DNA of 64,000 nucleotides from Lunularia cruciata (GCA_948567375.1 OX419759.1:1279303-1343302); one strand, 5' to 3'. Numbered from the stretch's first letter, positions 1 to 11,507 are shown. The notes: a model not told the origin generated them from the letters alone. Numbers and translations are program-made.

Positions 1-295
1 CTACTTGGTACCTTTCAAGTATTGGATAATGTGCATACCAAGGAGGAAACTTCTTGGGAAGTTTCCTAGCTAGTTTAGCTTGCAAGTCAAGTAGGCAACT
101 TCTAGGAGGAAGTTTCTTGAGAAGCTTCCTGGTTAACTTAACTTGCACTCAAAGAAAGCGGCTAAGTGCCATGTAAGTTCTCTATAAATACCAAAGCCCA
201 AGCTCATGCTAGACACTTAGAGTTTCCCACACACTCAAGTGTCCCAATGTGATCTTCCATTCTCCTATTTCTCTCCTCAATCTTGGGTTTTTACA
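1..295 (+). repeat. Family B LTR, 3' part
   Basis: This is the downstream part of a long terminal repeat that also occurs on the minus strand at 39679-39976, 50385-50653 and 62125-62548. It ends in TTTTTACA at 295, matching the CTTTTACA end of the other copies. Two units rich in GAA/TTC blocks (about 45-75 and 105-150) precede a TATAAATA box at 183-190, so the piece keeps a recognisable U3 promoter. The start of the LTR lies outside the window. What follows from 296 is family C pol, not family B coding sequence, so this LTR is probably nested in or fused to family C. Confidence 0.75.
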
Positions 296-3200
296 GTTTA
301 CATGATCCTCATTTTGATGTGATTTTGTAGATGTTATGTATACTATGATATCTCTAGGTTCATCAAGTCATTTCTCTAGCCTACATTTTGGAGAAAGTCC
401 TTTTGATGGTTGATTCTTGCACATAGGTGGTGGTGAGTACATATCAGGTTCATTCTTGGATGAGACTTGCAATGTTGTTGGATGCAACCAGAGTGGGATC
501 ATGGGCTCATTGTCTTTGTCTATGGTAGAAAAACTTCTTACTTGAAGAGGTTCTATAATGTGCTTATGATGGGATTCAACAAATAGACCACCTTATTGTT
601 GATGATATTTTGGATGTTGGACACCAATCTTAGATAGTAGTAGTGGTTGGTAGGTCATATATGGTAGTGCTGAACCTTGTTGGATAGCCTATAGTTGCTT
701 TACCCTCACTTATGAGTTTCCCAAGTTCCCATGCTTTTCTAGAGGGAGGTCTTGGACTTATTTGGGACTCATAGTTATAGCAATTGGTTAAACCCAATGT
801 CAATAAGAGAGTGGGCAATGGGTTTCTATACCAATATTAACATTATTATAGTAGTGTAAGAGGCATCTAGACATTAAGTGTTAGGTCAAGTTATGGATAT
901 GGACTATTTAACCTGGATTGTGAGTCTTGGATTGGTTGAGTAATGTAAGATGTGATTGATAGACATCACCATTTAGACACTTGTGAGCAATGTGCCTATC
1001 AAGACAATTCAAGCACATGTTGGGGGCAATGGACCAAGTGGGCAAGGTATTCTTAGGACATAAATAGTGACCACTAGTGAGAGTGGTTTACTTGTGGTAC
1101 ATCTAGGTGAACGAGGTCTACTTGGGATGCAACTCGAGGACGTTTGGAGCTTGCAACTAGAGTAGAGGGAGTTTGTCACTTTGATGTTGGATACTCTAGC
1201 AATTAGAGGCATGACAGTATTGCTTCCAAGGGCCCAATGTGGCAACCAATGAATGCATCTTCCACTTCTACATTAGTTATAAAGGATACTTGGGAGAGGA
1301 AAGATGTAGAGTTTGGAAGTTCTTGAGGAGCTACACAAGATGTTTTTCCTTCAATATGAAGAATTTGAGTATTCTCAAAGGACCTAGTATTTGTATGGAG
1401 CTGACTACTAATATACCAATTTTCCAACATCATACAAATACATTGATATGGAGAGAGCATTGATTTAGAGCAAGAATAGAGACCTTTTAGGGCTAGTTTG
1501 GTGGAGATATCACATGGAGAGCATGCTTCAGCTGTAGTGATGCCAACCAAGAAGGATATGCATGGCAACTACATAGATAGGTTGATGTATGGAGATTATC
1601 ATCCTATCAACTAATAGATTGTGACTAATGGTATGCCATGCCTACACCCGGTGGAGATCTTTGATGCAATTGGGCATGTAAAGATCTTCAGTTGATTGGA
1701 TCTTTGAGCAAGATATCATCAATTGCCGATTAGGGAGGAAGATAAGTCCAAGATAACAATTTATTTGATTGATACTCAAGACAAGGATGTGTTAAATGAA
1801 TGGTGGTTCTTATTGTTTGGGTTAAAGAATGCTCCTACCAAGTTCTAGATGGTCCATACAAGGTCTTAGCAAGATTGAATTTTGCTTGGTGCTATATTGA
1901 TAACATTTTTGTCTATAGCGATATGGTAAAGGAGCATGAGAGACATTTTTTGGAGGTGTTTGCAAGATCGAGATCTCATGGACTCAAATTACATCTTGGG
2001 AAGTGCAGATTCTTCCATGAGTAGGTTGAGTATTTGAGTCACACAATCTACCATGGTAGACTTGGAGTTCAATAGACCAAGGTGGAGGCTATTGCACATA
2101 TTCCTTAGCCTATAGATGTGAGCATAGTGTGAGCATTCCTTGGGTTGGTAAAATTTTATCATTGATATGTTATAGGATTTAGTGCTATTGTCAAGGCCTT
2201 GACAAAGTTGACCAAGCTTACACATGAGTGGTGTTGGAGAGATGAGCGAGAGTAGGAGCAAATGTCAAGGAGAGGTTGACATTTGCCCCTATTTTGAGCA
2301 TACCAAATAGAGGATGACCATTTTAGGTTCATATTGATTGGAGTATGTTGGAGCTTGGAAGAATGCTCACCCAATATGATGATGAGGAGAGGGAGATTAT
2401 GGTGGCCTATGCTAATTGCTCCAATAATTCAATAGAGGTGAAGTATAGTTCATATGAGGAAGAGTGCTTGGTAGTAGTGTGGGCAATAGAAATTTTTTGA
2501 TGGTACCTATTTAGTAACCCCTTCACTCTCATCATTCACTAAAGTGGTTGATGGAGTCCAATGAGCTTTAAAGGAAGCTTGCACGATGGGCTCTAATTTT
2601 ACAAGAGTATGATTTCATAGTTATTCATATGCCTGGAGTGGTGAACTATGATACTGATGGGTTGAGTAAAAACCCATGTACCAACCAATAGAAACAACAT
2701 AGCACATTGGCATGGTGAGATAGATGAAAAGATGGCTCCAGGTTGGCATGCATCTACTTTTCTATGTGTAGTTGCTAGGGCTCTAATGGTATCTCTTTTA
2801 ATATAAACATAAGGAGTTGTTGAGGTCTTAGATCCAAAGATTAGAGATAGTGGTACATGTCACCAAGACATTCATGATGATGTCTTAGTGGTGGACTATC
2901 TTTGCATTGGTGTTGTGAGTGGCACAGTTGGTGCCAAGGAGAGAAAAAATGTCCTTTAGCAAGCCAGGTGGTTTAGATTGGAGGGCAAACATCTTCTTCA
3001 TGTGTGGGAAGATGGTAGAGTGCAAGGAGTACCTCTTCCATCTCAGAGGCCACAATTGGTATGTCATGTTCATGAAGGGCTAAGACATTTTGGAGTAAAG
3101 CAAAAATATAGTTTACTCCAAAGTCATTATTGGTAGTGTGGTATGCATACCAATTTATAATATTTTGTTACCAAATGTGTGGTTTGTGACCAAGTTAGAG

Positions 3201-4449
3201 CATCATTTAATGCTCTTATGCCACAATTACACTTGTTACCTATCATGGGGTTGGGTTATTGCCAGACTTTGTTGGACCTTTACCATTGATTGTGAGATAT
3301 CTTCAATATGTTATAATGGAGCACTTCTCTAAGTAGGTTGAGTTGGTAGTACTTCATGACAAGTCCAATGAAGGGACAACTTACTTGTTCTTGGATCGGG
3401 TTCTTAGTCATTTTGGTGTACTAGTTGAGGTTTTGAATGATCAAGGTATTGAGTTCTTGGGAGAGTTTTAGGTCTTGTGTGAAAGACCTTGATTGATCAT
3501 CATATTACCTCCCAAGATTACCTTGAGGTAGATGGCTTAGCAGAGAGAGTGGTTCAAATGGCAAAGAGAGGACTACGTGAGCATGGTTTGCAAAGAGATC
3601 ACTTGGGAGATTGGGATATCTAATTATCATGGTTGGCCATGGGCTATTGGTTCAGCCGGCAAGTCTCTTTAACATCCTTCTCTCCTTACTTTCTACTCTA
3701 TGGATGAGATCTAAATTTAACTACAGTCATTTGTCACAATGCTAATGTAGTTTTGGACTTGGATGATCCAAATATATGGATGAGTGCATGCTCTAAACAA
3801 GCACAGATCTTTCAAGGAGTGATGCCAATGGCCTTTGAGAGCTTAGCAATTGCTCAACATAAGGATACCTTTACACTATGCTATTGTTTGAGGTGGAGCT
3901 GTAGATCCTCAATTTGCCAATTTCATCTAGGTGACTCTGTCTTTCTATAGCAAATAGCTCCAACAATACTTGATGTTACTACACGCCATTCTATCTTGAG
4001 AGTGTGTGAGGTCTTGCCTTATAGAGTCCTTATGTTGGAAGGACATGATGGTGTTGTTTTGAAGGACCATGTGTGCAATTGTATGACATTGCCACCTCAC
4101 AAATATTGATGGCACTATAGAACCAAGCTTGGCAATTGTACGTGCAAGTTTGTGGTGTATATTATGTGGTCCTTCTTGTGGAGCTACTACTATGTTGGTC
4201 TGTGATAGTTGTTTTAGAGGATTGCATATGGCATGTTTGACTTGTCCCCTCAAGGTTGTTCCTCAAGGATATTGGTTATGTCCTAGATATATTTGACTTA
4301 TAGCTTGTTCATCCTTTATGTGATATAGATTGCAGACAAGTGACTAACAATGAGGCTCAGTAACACATGGTCTTCTAATCTCACCATAGGGCATAACATA
4401 TACTTGGAGTTTATGGCTATTTGGAGCTAGAGGGACTTAACCACTAGCT
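296..4449 (+). pseudogene. Family C Ty3/gypsy gag-pol remnant
   Basis: A badly broken Ty3/gypsy polyprotein. From about 1490 to 2330 I read reverse transcriptase: a stretch resembling the usual 'MCGDYRPIN' block, then YIDN near 1893 (family YIDD, so the second catalytic Asp is lost), HGLKLHLGKCRF, and the YLGH-type thumb region. RNase H-like sequence follows at about 2335-2690, a histidine/cysteine integrase finger at about 3070-3240, and integrase core-like sequence to about 3660. Frame changes and stops are everywhere; 296-1490 should be gag/protease but I cannot identify motifs. A second copy on the minus strand (40178-40961 and 48252-50370) aligns with it and shows the integrase sequence before the family D insertion. 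Non-functional. Confidence 0.75.
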
Positions 4450-4459
4450 AGGGGGGGAA
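4450..4459 (+). other. Polypurine tract of family C
   Basis: AGGGGGGGAA directly precedes the LTR-like sequence beginning at 4461, as expected for the plus-strand priming site of an LTR retrotransposon. It is the only long purine run near the end of the pol remnant. Confidence 0.65.
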
Positions 4460-4460
4460 T

Positions 4461-5160
4461 TATGGCACATTAGAGTTCATATATGACTTATGTGTGAATT
4501 GTGCTATTAAAGTATGTGATGTTGACAATGATGTATGTTGTGTAGTTATGTAAATACACATGATAATTTTCATGACATAATGTAGCACCAAAGCTAGTTT
4601 GCTCAGCCATTTGAGTGGTAGTGCTGGAAATTAGAGTTATATTGGTAGTTTTTCAAAGACTACTTGGTGGTGATCAGACTTCATGTTAGCGCTATCAATC
4701 ACATGGTAGGATTTGTTATCACTTGCACCATTTGAAGCATCAATTGGACTATAAATGGTGCCAATAGGGTTGGCAACCTAGGTTGTGCAAGGGGGTATAC
4801 CTTCAGAGTGTACCGCTAGAGAGCTCACTTATGATGTTGAGACTTTAAGTTCTTGGCTATAGTGGATAGAGGCTAGTGAGCATCACCTAGAGTCTCTTAG
4901 TTGGAATGGGTGTGGCTTGATAGTGTAATCAATGCTTGACTACTGGCAAATTTTTGAGTGGAGGATCAATATTCAGATTTGATTTGAGTATGATTCAATT
5001 GGAAGAGTGAATTGATTATAGTGACACTTCAGAGTTCATGTATGACTTATGTGTGAATTGTGCTTCTATAGTGTGTGATGTTGACTATGCTATATGTTGG
5101 GTAGTGATGTATATGAGCACAATATCATTTTCAAGATCATAAATAAGGTAAGCACCAATA
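4461..5160 (+). repeat. Family C LTR with internal repeat
   Basis: LTR-like sequence after the polypurine tract. Its first ~130 bases (TATGGCACATTAGAG onward) recur at about 5019-5150, some 558 bases downstream. The minus-strand copy at 39231-40177 shows the same doubling once a nested 303-bp insertion is subtracted, so the doubling belongs to the family or to an early founder. No clean CA terminus is visible at the right end. Confidence 0.6.
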
Positions 5161-7214
5161 CTAATATATTTTACAAAATGTCATATAATTGATGTTGTCA
5201 AACACATAAAACTTAATTCACAAAAAATAAGTTTTGCATCAAAAAAATCTAAAGCTTGTAATATTGCAACATATATGGAACTTGCAAATATTTGTAGGAT
5301 TGAAGTACAAGGTTGATTATGCTCTAAATTCAATCTCAAAAAATTCATATTACTATGATTTAAAATCAATTTCAAAGTTCAAAGATAAAATTTTATATTG
5401 TGCTATCTTAATTAACTATCTTACAAAAGCTTAAAAAATTTTGCATGTCATCAAATTTTAAGTCTTGAAATATTTATTCCCTTACTTCTCAATTTTTCGT
5501 TGAAAAGGACTTTCCCTTTAAGGAAAAGTATCTTCTTCTATGTTACTCGATTATTTAATGGATCATCCTATATTGTTCAAAAATTTTTTGTTCATTCTTA
5601 AATGAAGATTTTGTTTATTTTATACAAAATATAGAGGAGAAATAATTTCCCTTAGATACATATGATTGTTTTTTCATGACTTCAATTTTAAAATTTTCTT
5701 TTATCTAATGAAAAATTCTTTTATTATTGATTTTATTATTTACAAAGAAATTATTTTTCTACTTTTCTTCTAGGTTTCAATTAATTAATTAAGGAAAATT
5801 TTACTTTTATATTTTTAATTGTAATTTCATTTCCTATTCCATTAGATTATTTTCTACTCTATGAGAGAAAAAGTAAAATTTGGGGAATAAAACCATTTTT
5901 CATTATATTAAATACTTTTATTCCTTATTTCAACATAAATTTAACAAAAAAAAATACTAAATATAAAATGAAATATATTCTAAATATTAATAATTCCATT
6001 GGAAAAGCATATAAAACTCTTATATGGAAATAGGTTCATTTTACTATTAATCCAAAAAGATATCTACATCTAAAGAATCAAAATATGCATCAACATAGTT
6101 ATACAATGGATCTTTATCTACTTTATAACACTCTAACTTTGGCATTTAAAATTTAAGTTGGCATACAAATTTACATAGAGACATCATAATACATGTGGCG
6201 CTTACAATTTCACTCTTATTTTATTACTTTTACTCTTTCCTATAACAATAGGACAACCTTATTTAGTATTTAGCAATAAATTTCTTAGTACAATGTCCTA
6301 TGGAGTTATGTCTCCTCGGGTATTGGCGGTAGTAGGAGGAAGGCCAAAGTTGAGAACATATAAAGAAAGAATGCTAAAATAACTCCTATATGGCGGTTCA
6401 AAGCAAGTCACTTTCAAAAGCAACAATCTTCAATGGAAGTTCTTGGACCATATAGCAATGTATTCCAATATGTGTAAGGGCCTTTAGCATTACCTTATTA
6501 TTGGTGAAGTCCTTCCCCCAGAAACCATGTGCATGGCCAAAGTCATTTGTCTTGAAGGTGAGGCACATGGCCACAGTCCTTCCTCTTGAAATCAAGGTGG
6601 AGTGCCAAAGTCCACGGGCAATAAAGTGACTTGTACACCGAAGGTACACCAAAACCACTACCATAAATATTCATCTATTCATAACCCATGATTGTAATCT
6701 ATTTTACATCTGTGACTTAGTCACTTTGCCATCTTAACATTAATTACCTACCTTCTTTGTCCTACTAGCATACATGCCCAAAGCATGTTGTATCCGCACT
6801 TCCTTTACTTTCCTGCAAGGATCATCCCATAGTAGATCCTTACCCATAAAAAACTCAGCCCGCAATAATTCTCCTCAAGCCTATAATGGCCTGGCCTATA
6901 GTAGTTACTTTGCCCATACAACACAATACTCTACTAAGTCCTTGCTCTCTAGGCAAGCCTTTTCAACATTATCTCTTGTTTTTACCCTTATTGGCATAAT
7001 GGGAAGAACTGTGTTCTCATTTGGTAATAAATACCCATGTGGTCTTGTGGTCCTTGCATTTTTTTTGTTTTTGATGAGTTTTAAAGAAGTGTATTATTGA
7101 AGCCAAATTGCAGCTTAATGAAGAAGAAAACATAAGAATCGTGTGTTTGGCATAAACCTGAAGAAGTCGACCTTAGGTCAAAGTAAGAAGGACTTGGTTG
7201 GACTTATGGAGGTG
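5161..7214. other. AT-rich interval, no gene recognised
   Basis: About 5430-6250 is strongly AT-rich with runs of A and T. Small open frames near 6398-6664 (minus) and 6774-7100 (plus, 108 codons, hydrophobic C-terminus) have no recognisable motifs, no codon-like character and no neighbours that support them. I treat the interval as decayed non-coding DNA. Confidence 0.5.
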
Positions 7215-7607
7215 TAGACCCAAAGTAAGGATACTTCACATCTATTATGGCTCTAATGTGAAAGAATATAACTATAATGCCAATAAGATTTTTTTAAAGC
7301 GTATAAATATGATATTGGTTGGGCGAGTAGATCATAGTTATCTTTTCACTCATTATAAAAATTTCAAAATATATTGAAAAATGATTTTAGTTGAAATTTA
7401 CTTTTAAAATTTTGCACATGTTCTAAAATTTTTAGTTCTAAAGACAAGCTAAATGAATGAAGGATAGATAGGATCTAGAATCAATGATAAATCCATAATT
7501 CTATTTTGGCTAATTTATAATTTTAACTATCCGTGAAATGACTTGTCATGAACATGTAGCAAATGCCACATACCTTGATGTATCATCCATCACAATCTTA
7601 TGAGGAG
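7215..7607. repeat. Dispersed repeat A, copy 1 (left part)
   Basis: Matches 14965-15480 and 17136-17605 base for base over long stretches, for example the segment ending in CTTGATGTATCATCC. The repeat is cut at 7607 by element E1 and resumes at 10765-10806. The last ten bases (7598-7607, TTATGAGGAG) are the left target-site duplication of E1. No coding potential seen; its class is unknown. Confidence 0.75.
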
Positions 7608-7700
7608 AAAAGGCGACCACGTAGGAAAAATGAAGGATGGGAAGACCCCATCAAGCCGTACAAGGGAGAGACAAAAAAGGTAACATGGGGCTAAGCCCCA
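7608..7700 (-). other. E-family 3' tail with two hairpins
   Basis: The last 93 bases of E1. Hairpin 1 (7686-7700) pairs TGGGGC with GCCCCA around a 3-base loop, and the ORF stop codon TAG (7691-7693) lies in that loop and stem. Hairpin 2 (7636-7652) pairs GATGGG with CCCATC around a 5-base loop. In R2 elements the 3' RNA fold is recognised by the reverse transcriptase; the same role here is inference. At least fifteen further copies or pieces of this tail occur in the window. Confidence 0.75.
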
Positions 7701-10700
7701 ATAGAGTCTGTATGAGAAATCTGCCCTACCGCACCTAAGATATCCGAGCTATGCAAGTCGTACGGTCTACACACAACTGGAGCATCCGAAGAAACATCAC
7801 CTAATGTGATTGCTCTCCTATGGATTGCACCAGCCACTGCCCTCTGTAGAGCAATGGATACACGCTGTCTAAAGTAAGCTACAAAGTATGAGAGTGAGAG
7901 TGGTACCCCCTGCCACCTAACATGATAAGCTCTCGCGCACTCCCTAACAAATGTGTCAAATGTCGTGTCCATCGCTCCATATAACTCCAAGGCTAGAGGA
8001 ACAAAGAGGTGACCTCGCTGCATGCCCCTTTACTTGGAGACCTTGCGACCTGCTGCTGCACTCGCCGCCCATCCAGGGGGATGGGTAATCACTCCCTCCA
8101 AAACTGTATCTCGTGTAGGGTCAGTCACCACGACATCCGCTACTGTCACCTGATCATCTCGGACCAAGTATAAGTCTGCCCTGACACGTGTCGTCTGCAA
8201 CGCATACGAACGCTCCCTCCAAGCCAAGTATCCACTCTCTCGTGCCATAGCAAACACTATGTCTCTAATGGCATCATGGGTAGCTATCCTCTGTCCTCCA
8301 AAAGGACACCGTGTCATGTGGACCGCCGCTGCATCTAGTGTAGAACCACACTCACAAGTGAGTAGTGAAGATGCAGATGGGTGGACCAAACCTAGGCGAA
8401 ACCTCATTGCTGTAGAGAAAGTAGCCGGTGCGAGTCGGAAAGCCCTAATGCATGGTCGAGCTAGGATCCACGAGCCTGCACCCTTGCCGGAGCAAGAGCG
8501 TAGACGTGCTCTAGTAGCCTGAGGAATGGACGAGTCAACTAAGAGAGAATGTAGCGTATGCTCACACTGTCGCTCCATCAAGGAAGATTGTAGACCTCTA
8601 GTCCAATCTGACGATAGTGAAGCAAACGGTGGAAAACCCTCTCGTGCTCGTGGAGATAGACTATCTCTCGTCTACCGCAATAACACCTGGAGAGAAAAGG
8701 ATCCTCCCTCCACCTCTGTCATATAAGTCTCCAGAACCGGCCTATCAGCAACCACAAAACGAGAGGCAAGTAGGGGTGCCGAGAGAGCCCAACTACCCAA
8801 AAACGCTATAGGTGCCATCTCCTCCATAGAAAGCAAGCCAACCCCACCACATGAGATCGGTAGAGCCGTCTGTCTACGTGCCAAATCCCCTGTCACACAC
8901 TCAAACGTCCCTGGTCCAATAATATCACCAAAGACTCCCATAATCCTCCTATCAAATGCTCTCAAACGTGATAGGAAGGATGATGAGGGGGGAACTATAC
9001 AGATGAGGTAGGATGGTCGACGAGCAATACTGGAAGAGAGTATACCAAATGCCACCTGCGGATCTCCTAGTAATGGAAGGTCATCCACATGGAGAACATC
9101 CTCTGCAAGGGCAGCGTCCAAGAAGCGTGTGACAAAATCCTCCGAACCTACTGGCACTCCAAGAACACGAAGTCCCTCTGTGGATGTGATACACCCCTCT
9201 AGAAGCTCAAGGTGGGGAGGGATACCTAAAGGGGACCATGCCCTACACTTTGACACCTTGACTCTCAAGCCTACTAGATGTAGCTTGGTAGTCAAGTAGT
9301 CAAAGGCCTGCCTAATCTGATCTACAGGGCCTACGATGTGTGTATCATCTGCCAAGGATGGAAATACACAACCTGGCATGGCCAAAGTAGTAGACAGGAG
9401 AGCTCTAAAGTGAGCCATGGCAAATAAGGGCCCCCCCAAAGGATCTCCCTGACGTGTACCAACAACTGACTCCAAGACGGTGACTCCCTCCTATGAACCA
9501 CCATGCTGGTAGTAAAGGGAAGTAGGAGAGCCATAAAAAGACCGCACAAAAGGAATGAGACTCGCCAAGGATCCACCAGCCTCCCTAAGCTCTCTAAAGA
9601 TGGATGCACGTGAGACGCTATTAAAAGCGTTCTCAACGTCCACTTGTAGGACGACCCACTCTGGATGGATATCTAGGAGTGCTCTAATGCCTAGAGATAT
9701 AGCCTCACATCCTCCAAGTGTAGCTACTCCAAACTGATGTGGACTAAGGTGCTGTCAAAAGTGAGAATGATGTTGAAGGACAATGGTACGACTGACCAAA
9801 CGCAAAAAGATCTCTCCAATAGCAATCGGTCTAATGCCTCCCGTGTCCTTCTCGATCGCGAGAAGTCGACTAGCACCTAAGACCCGACTAACAGATAGGA
9901 ATATCTCCTCTCGCTACTGCTGCAGCCACCTGAAACAACTCGGTAAAACCACTAGAAGGATCATCTGCCTGGAAGCAATCTCTAAGGTGCTCATAAACCA
10001 TCCCTGACAAGCCTCCTGAGGAAAGGCGAGGGGCAGTGCACAATGCTTGTGCAAATAGTGACCTATCAAGACATAAAGGCTGCTCAGGCTGATAATCTAA
10101 GACCTCTAGTGGTAGTCCCTCTACTGCTATAGGATGCAATGAGCGTAGGGAAGAGATGGTCTCATCAGTAGGACTCGCTATAGACAGAGGGTGTAGCGCT
10201 CGTGCTGCTCTACTAAACTCTCCCGCCTGACCCAATGTCCTACATCGTCGTAATCGAGTGGAATCTGTGGTATCCTATGGCGATGTCTGTCTCCTAAATC
10301 GTGTAGCCCTAACAGACTCCTCCTGAAGGGCTGCCCAATCCCCCGCTCGGAATCGACGAAATCTAGCCGCCACCTCTCTATGCCCCGCACGTCCCCCTCT
10401 AGCATAACGAAGACACCATCGAGGGAGTAGGAGGAATAGGAACCACGCTAACTCGTCCAAGGGATCACGTGCCAAACGATCCAGTGGTAGGCGAAAAGTT
10501 TGTCTAGCCTCATCATGGAGTGTGCGGGGTAGCTTATGGAATAGACGTGGACATGGAAAACTAGTCTCAAATAACCCCAAAATGCAACCCGCCTGAGAAG
10601 CTACCACTCCCACGACTCGATCGGTATCCCTGGAACGATCAACGAAGGTATAGAAGAAGCGTGCGTAATCCCGAGTGTCACTGTTGTCGATGTGGTCGCT

Positions 10701-10730
10701 CATCTCACGTGAGCATCCCAAGTGGTCCAA
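7691..10730 (-). pseudogene. E1 ORF: reverse transcriptase with restriction-like endonuclease
   Basis: Single-ORF polyprotein for target-primed reverse transcription. Reading from high to low coordinates: remnant of the N-terminal region (10730), an Arg-rich linker (about 10280-10440), RT fingers with RPIAIGE, palm with the VDVENAFNSV block, GTRQGDPLGGPLF near 9450, and catalytic ADDT at 9341-9352. Downstream is a CCHC-like motif (C-x-C-x9-H-x3-C, 8306-8356), then the endonuclease with RADLYL and VADVVV, the two Asp codons being near 8174-8176 and 8135-8137. This Cys-His/endonuclease order is that of R2-superfamily elements. Damage is light: stops at about 8030, 8671 and 9487 and frame shifts near 9740-9890 and 10650. 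The natural stop is TAG at 7691-7693. About 1000 codons in full-length copies. Not functional as it stands. Confidence 0.85.
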
Positions 10731-10764
10731 TCATAGTCCTTGTGCATCCTTCCCACATGGGTCT

Positions 10765-10806
10765 TTATGAAGAGTGGAGTATAAGGCTTTAGACCTTTGT
10801 TTTGGT
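10765..10806. repeat. Repeat A, copy 1 (right part)
   Basis: Continues repeat A after E1 (GAGTATAAGG onward, as at 17434 and 15349) and ends abruptly near 10806, where repeat A2 sequence begins. TTATGAAGAG at 10765-10774 is the right target duplication of E1. Confidence 0.75.
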
Positions 10807-11001
10807 ATTGTGGCTTTACTTTTCTGTGAAGAGCAGGCCTTATTACGCATGTCTAAGTCGAAGAAGAAGATCCTTCAAGTTTGCAGAATTGCAGTTGCAG
10901 TAATCCAGTATCATCGAGTACAGGGGCTTCTCACACCATACGAGCAATGAAAGGCAGAGTTAAATTTGTTTGAAAAAGCTTTTGTTGTACTTGGAATAGC
11001 T

Positions 11002-11046
11002 ACTAAATAGCCCATCCTTCGTGTTTTCTACGCGGTCGCCCTTTTA
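11002..11046 (+). mobile_element. 45-bp insertion made only of the E 3' end
   Basis: The insertion contains CCCATCCTTC and CTACGCGGTCGCCCTTT, the last ~35 bases of the E family. It is flanked by TACTTGGAATAGCT (10988-11001) and TACTTGAAATAGCT (11047-11060), 13 of 14 bases alike. The other A2 copies (19118-19132 and near 32770) carry this sequence once without the insertion. It is an extreme 5' truncation that fixes the 3' end of the family. Confidence 0.85.
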
Positions 11047-11507
11047 TACTTGAAATAGCTTCATCATTTTATGAGCATCTCCAATATTGTACATTACTCC
11101 CAGCCGCCGCATGTGAGCTACTGATTGACCAAAGTTACATCTTTCATGTGAACTCTGAAAGAGGCGTGCAGGGTATCAAGAAGACCATCAGGCCGTACAA
11201 TGATAACCTAAGCACTAAAATAGTTATAAACATATGCAATACGGCACATGAAACTATAAAAGCCTGTGCAACGTTTTCTATGTGCAGCTGTTTCATTGAC
11301 TCTGTCTGGCATGTTGCATTCCCAGCAATATGCCAGCGAAAAGTAAATACGAAAGGGAAAGGCGGTGGGGATGAGATCATCTCTCGAGGAAGGTAGGACT
11401 TTCAAGACTCACAAGGACTTTCGGTGTTCATGTAGTACGGCCACATGGGAACTTTAAGCATCCCGTGGGACTTTTAAACGTCATTTGATCTTTTATAATA
11501 AGAGGTG

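Larger units (their letters stand above)
7608..10764 (-). mobile_element. E1: R2-type non-LTR retrotransposon, slightly 5'-truncated
   Basis: A 3157-bp minus-strand insertion in repeat A. Its limits are set by TTATGAGGAG (7598-7607) and TTATGAAGAG (10765-10774), and by the uninterrupted repeat A at 17430, which reads straight across the junction. The 3' end (low coordinates) is GTCGCC followed by T residues in element sense, with no poly(A). The 5' end stops inside the zinc-finger coding region; compared with E4 about 170 bp plus the leader are missing. E1 keeps far more CpG dinucleotides and fewer disabling changes than the other copies, so it is probably the youngest. Class assignment rests on domain order; the exact clade needs a tree. 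Confidence 0.88.

Noticed and set aside
1-295. Family B LTR as the 5' LTR of the family C element that follows
   Set aside because: Family C has a different LTR at 4461 and at 40177, and B LTRs elsewhere adjoin B coding sequence, so a nested or rearranged B LTR is more likely.
6774-7100. 108-codon open frame with a hydrophobic C-terminus
   Set aside because: No recognisable motif, no ribosome or splice context, and no conservation to test; AT-rich DNA gives such frames by chance.
7686-7700. GGGGCTTAGCCCC read as part of a tRNA or other small RNA gene
   Set aside because: The surrounding sequence cannot form a cloverleaf, has no A/B box, and the motif is always found at the end of the E coding region or with its tail.
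7608-7700. Insertion of the E family into 5S, 28S or U2 snRNA genes, as in related elements
   Set aside because: I compared the flanks from memory with these RNAs and saw no match; flanks of the five best insertions differ from each other.
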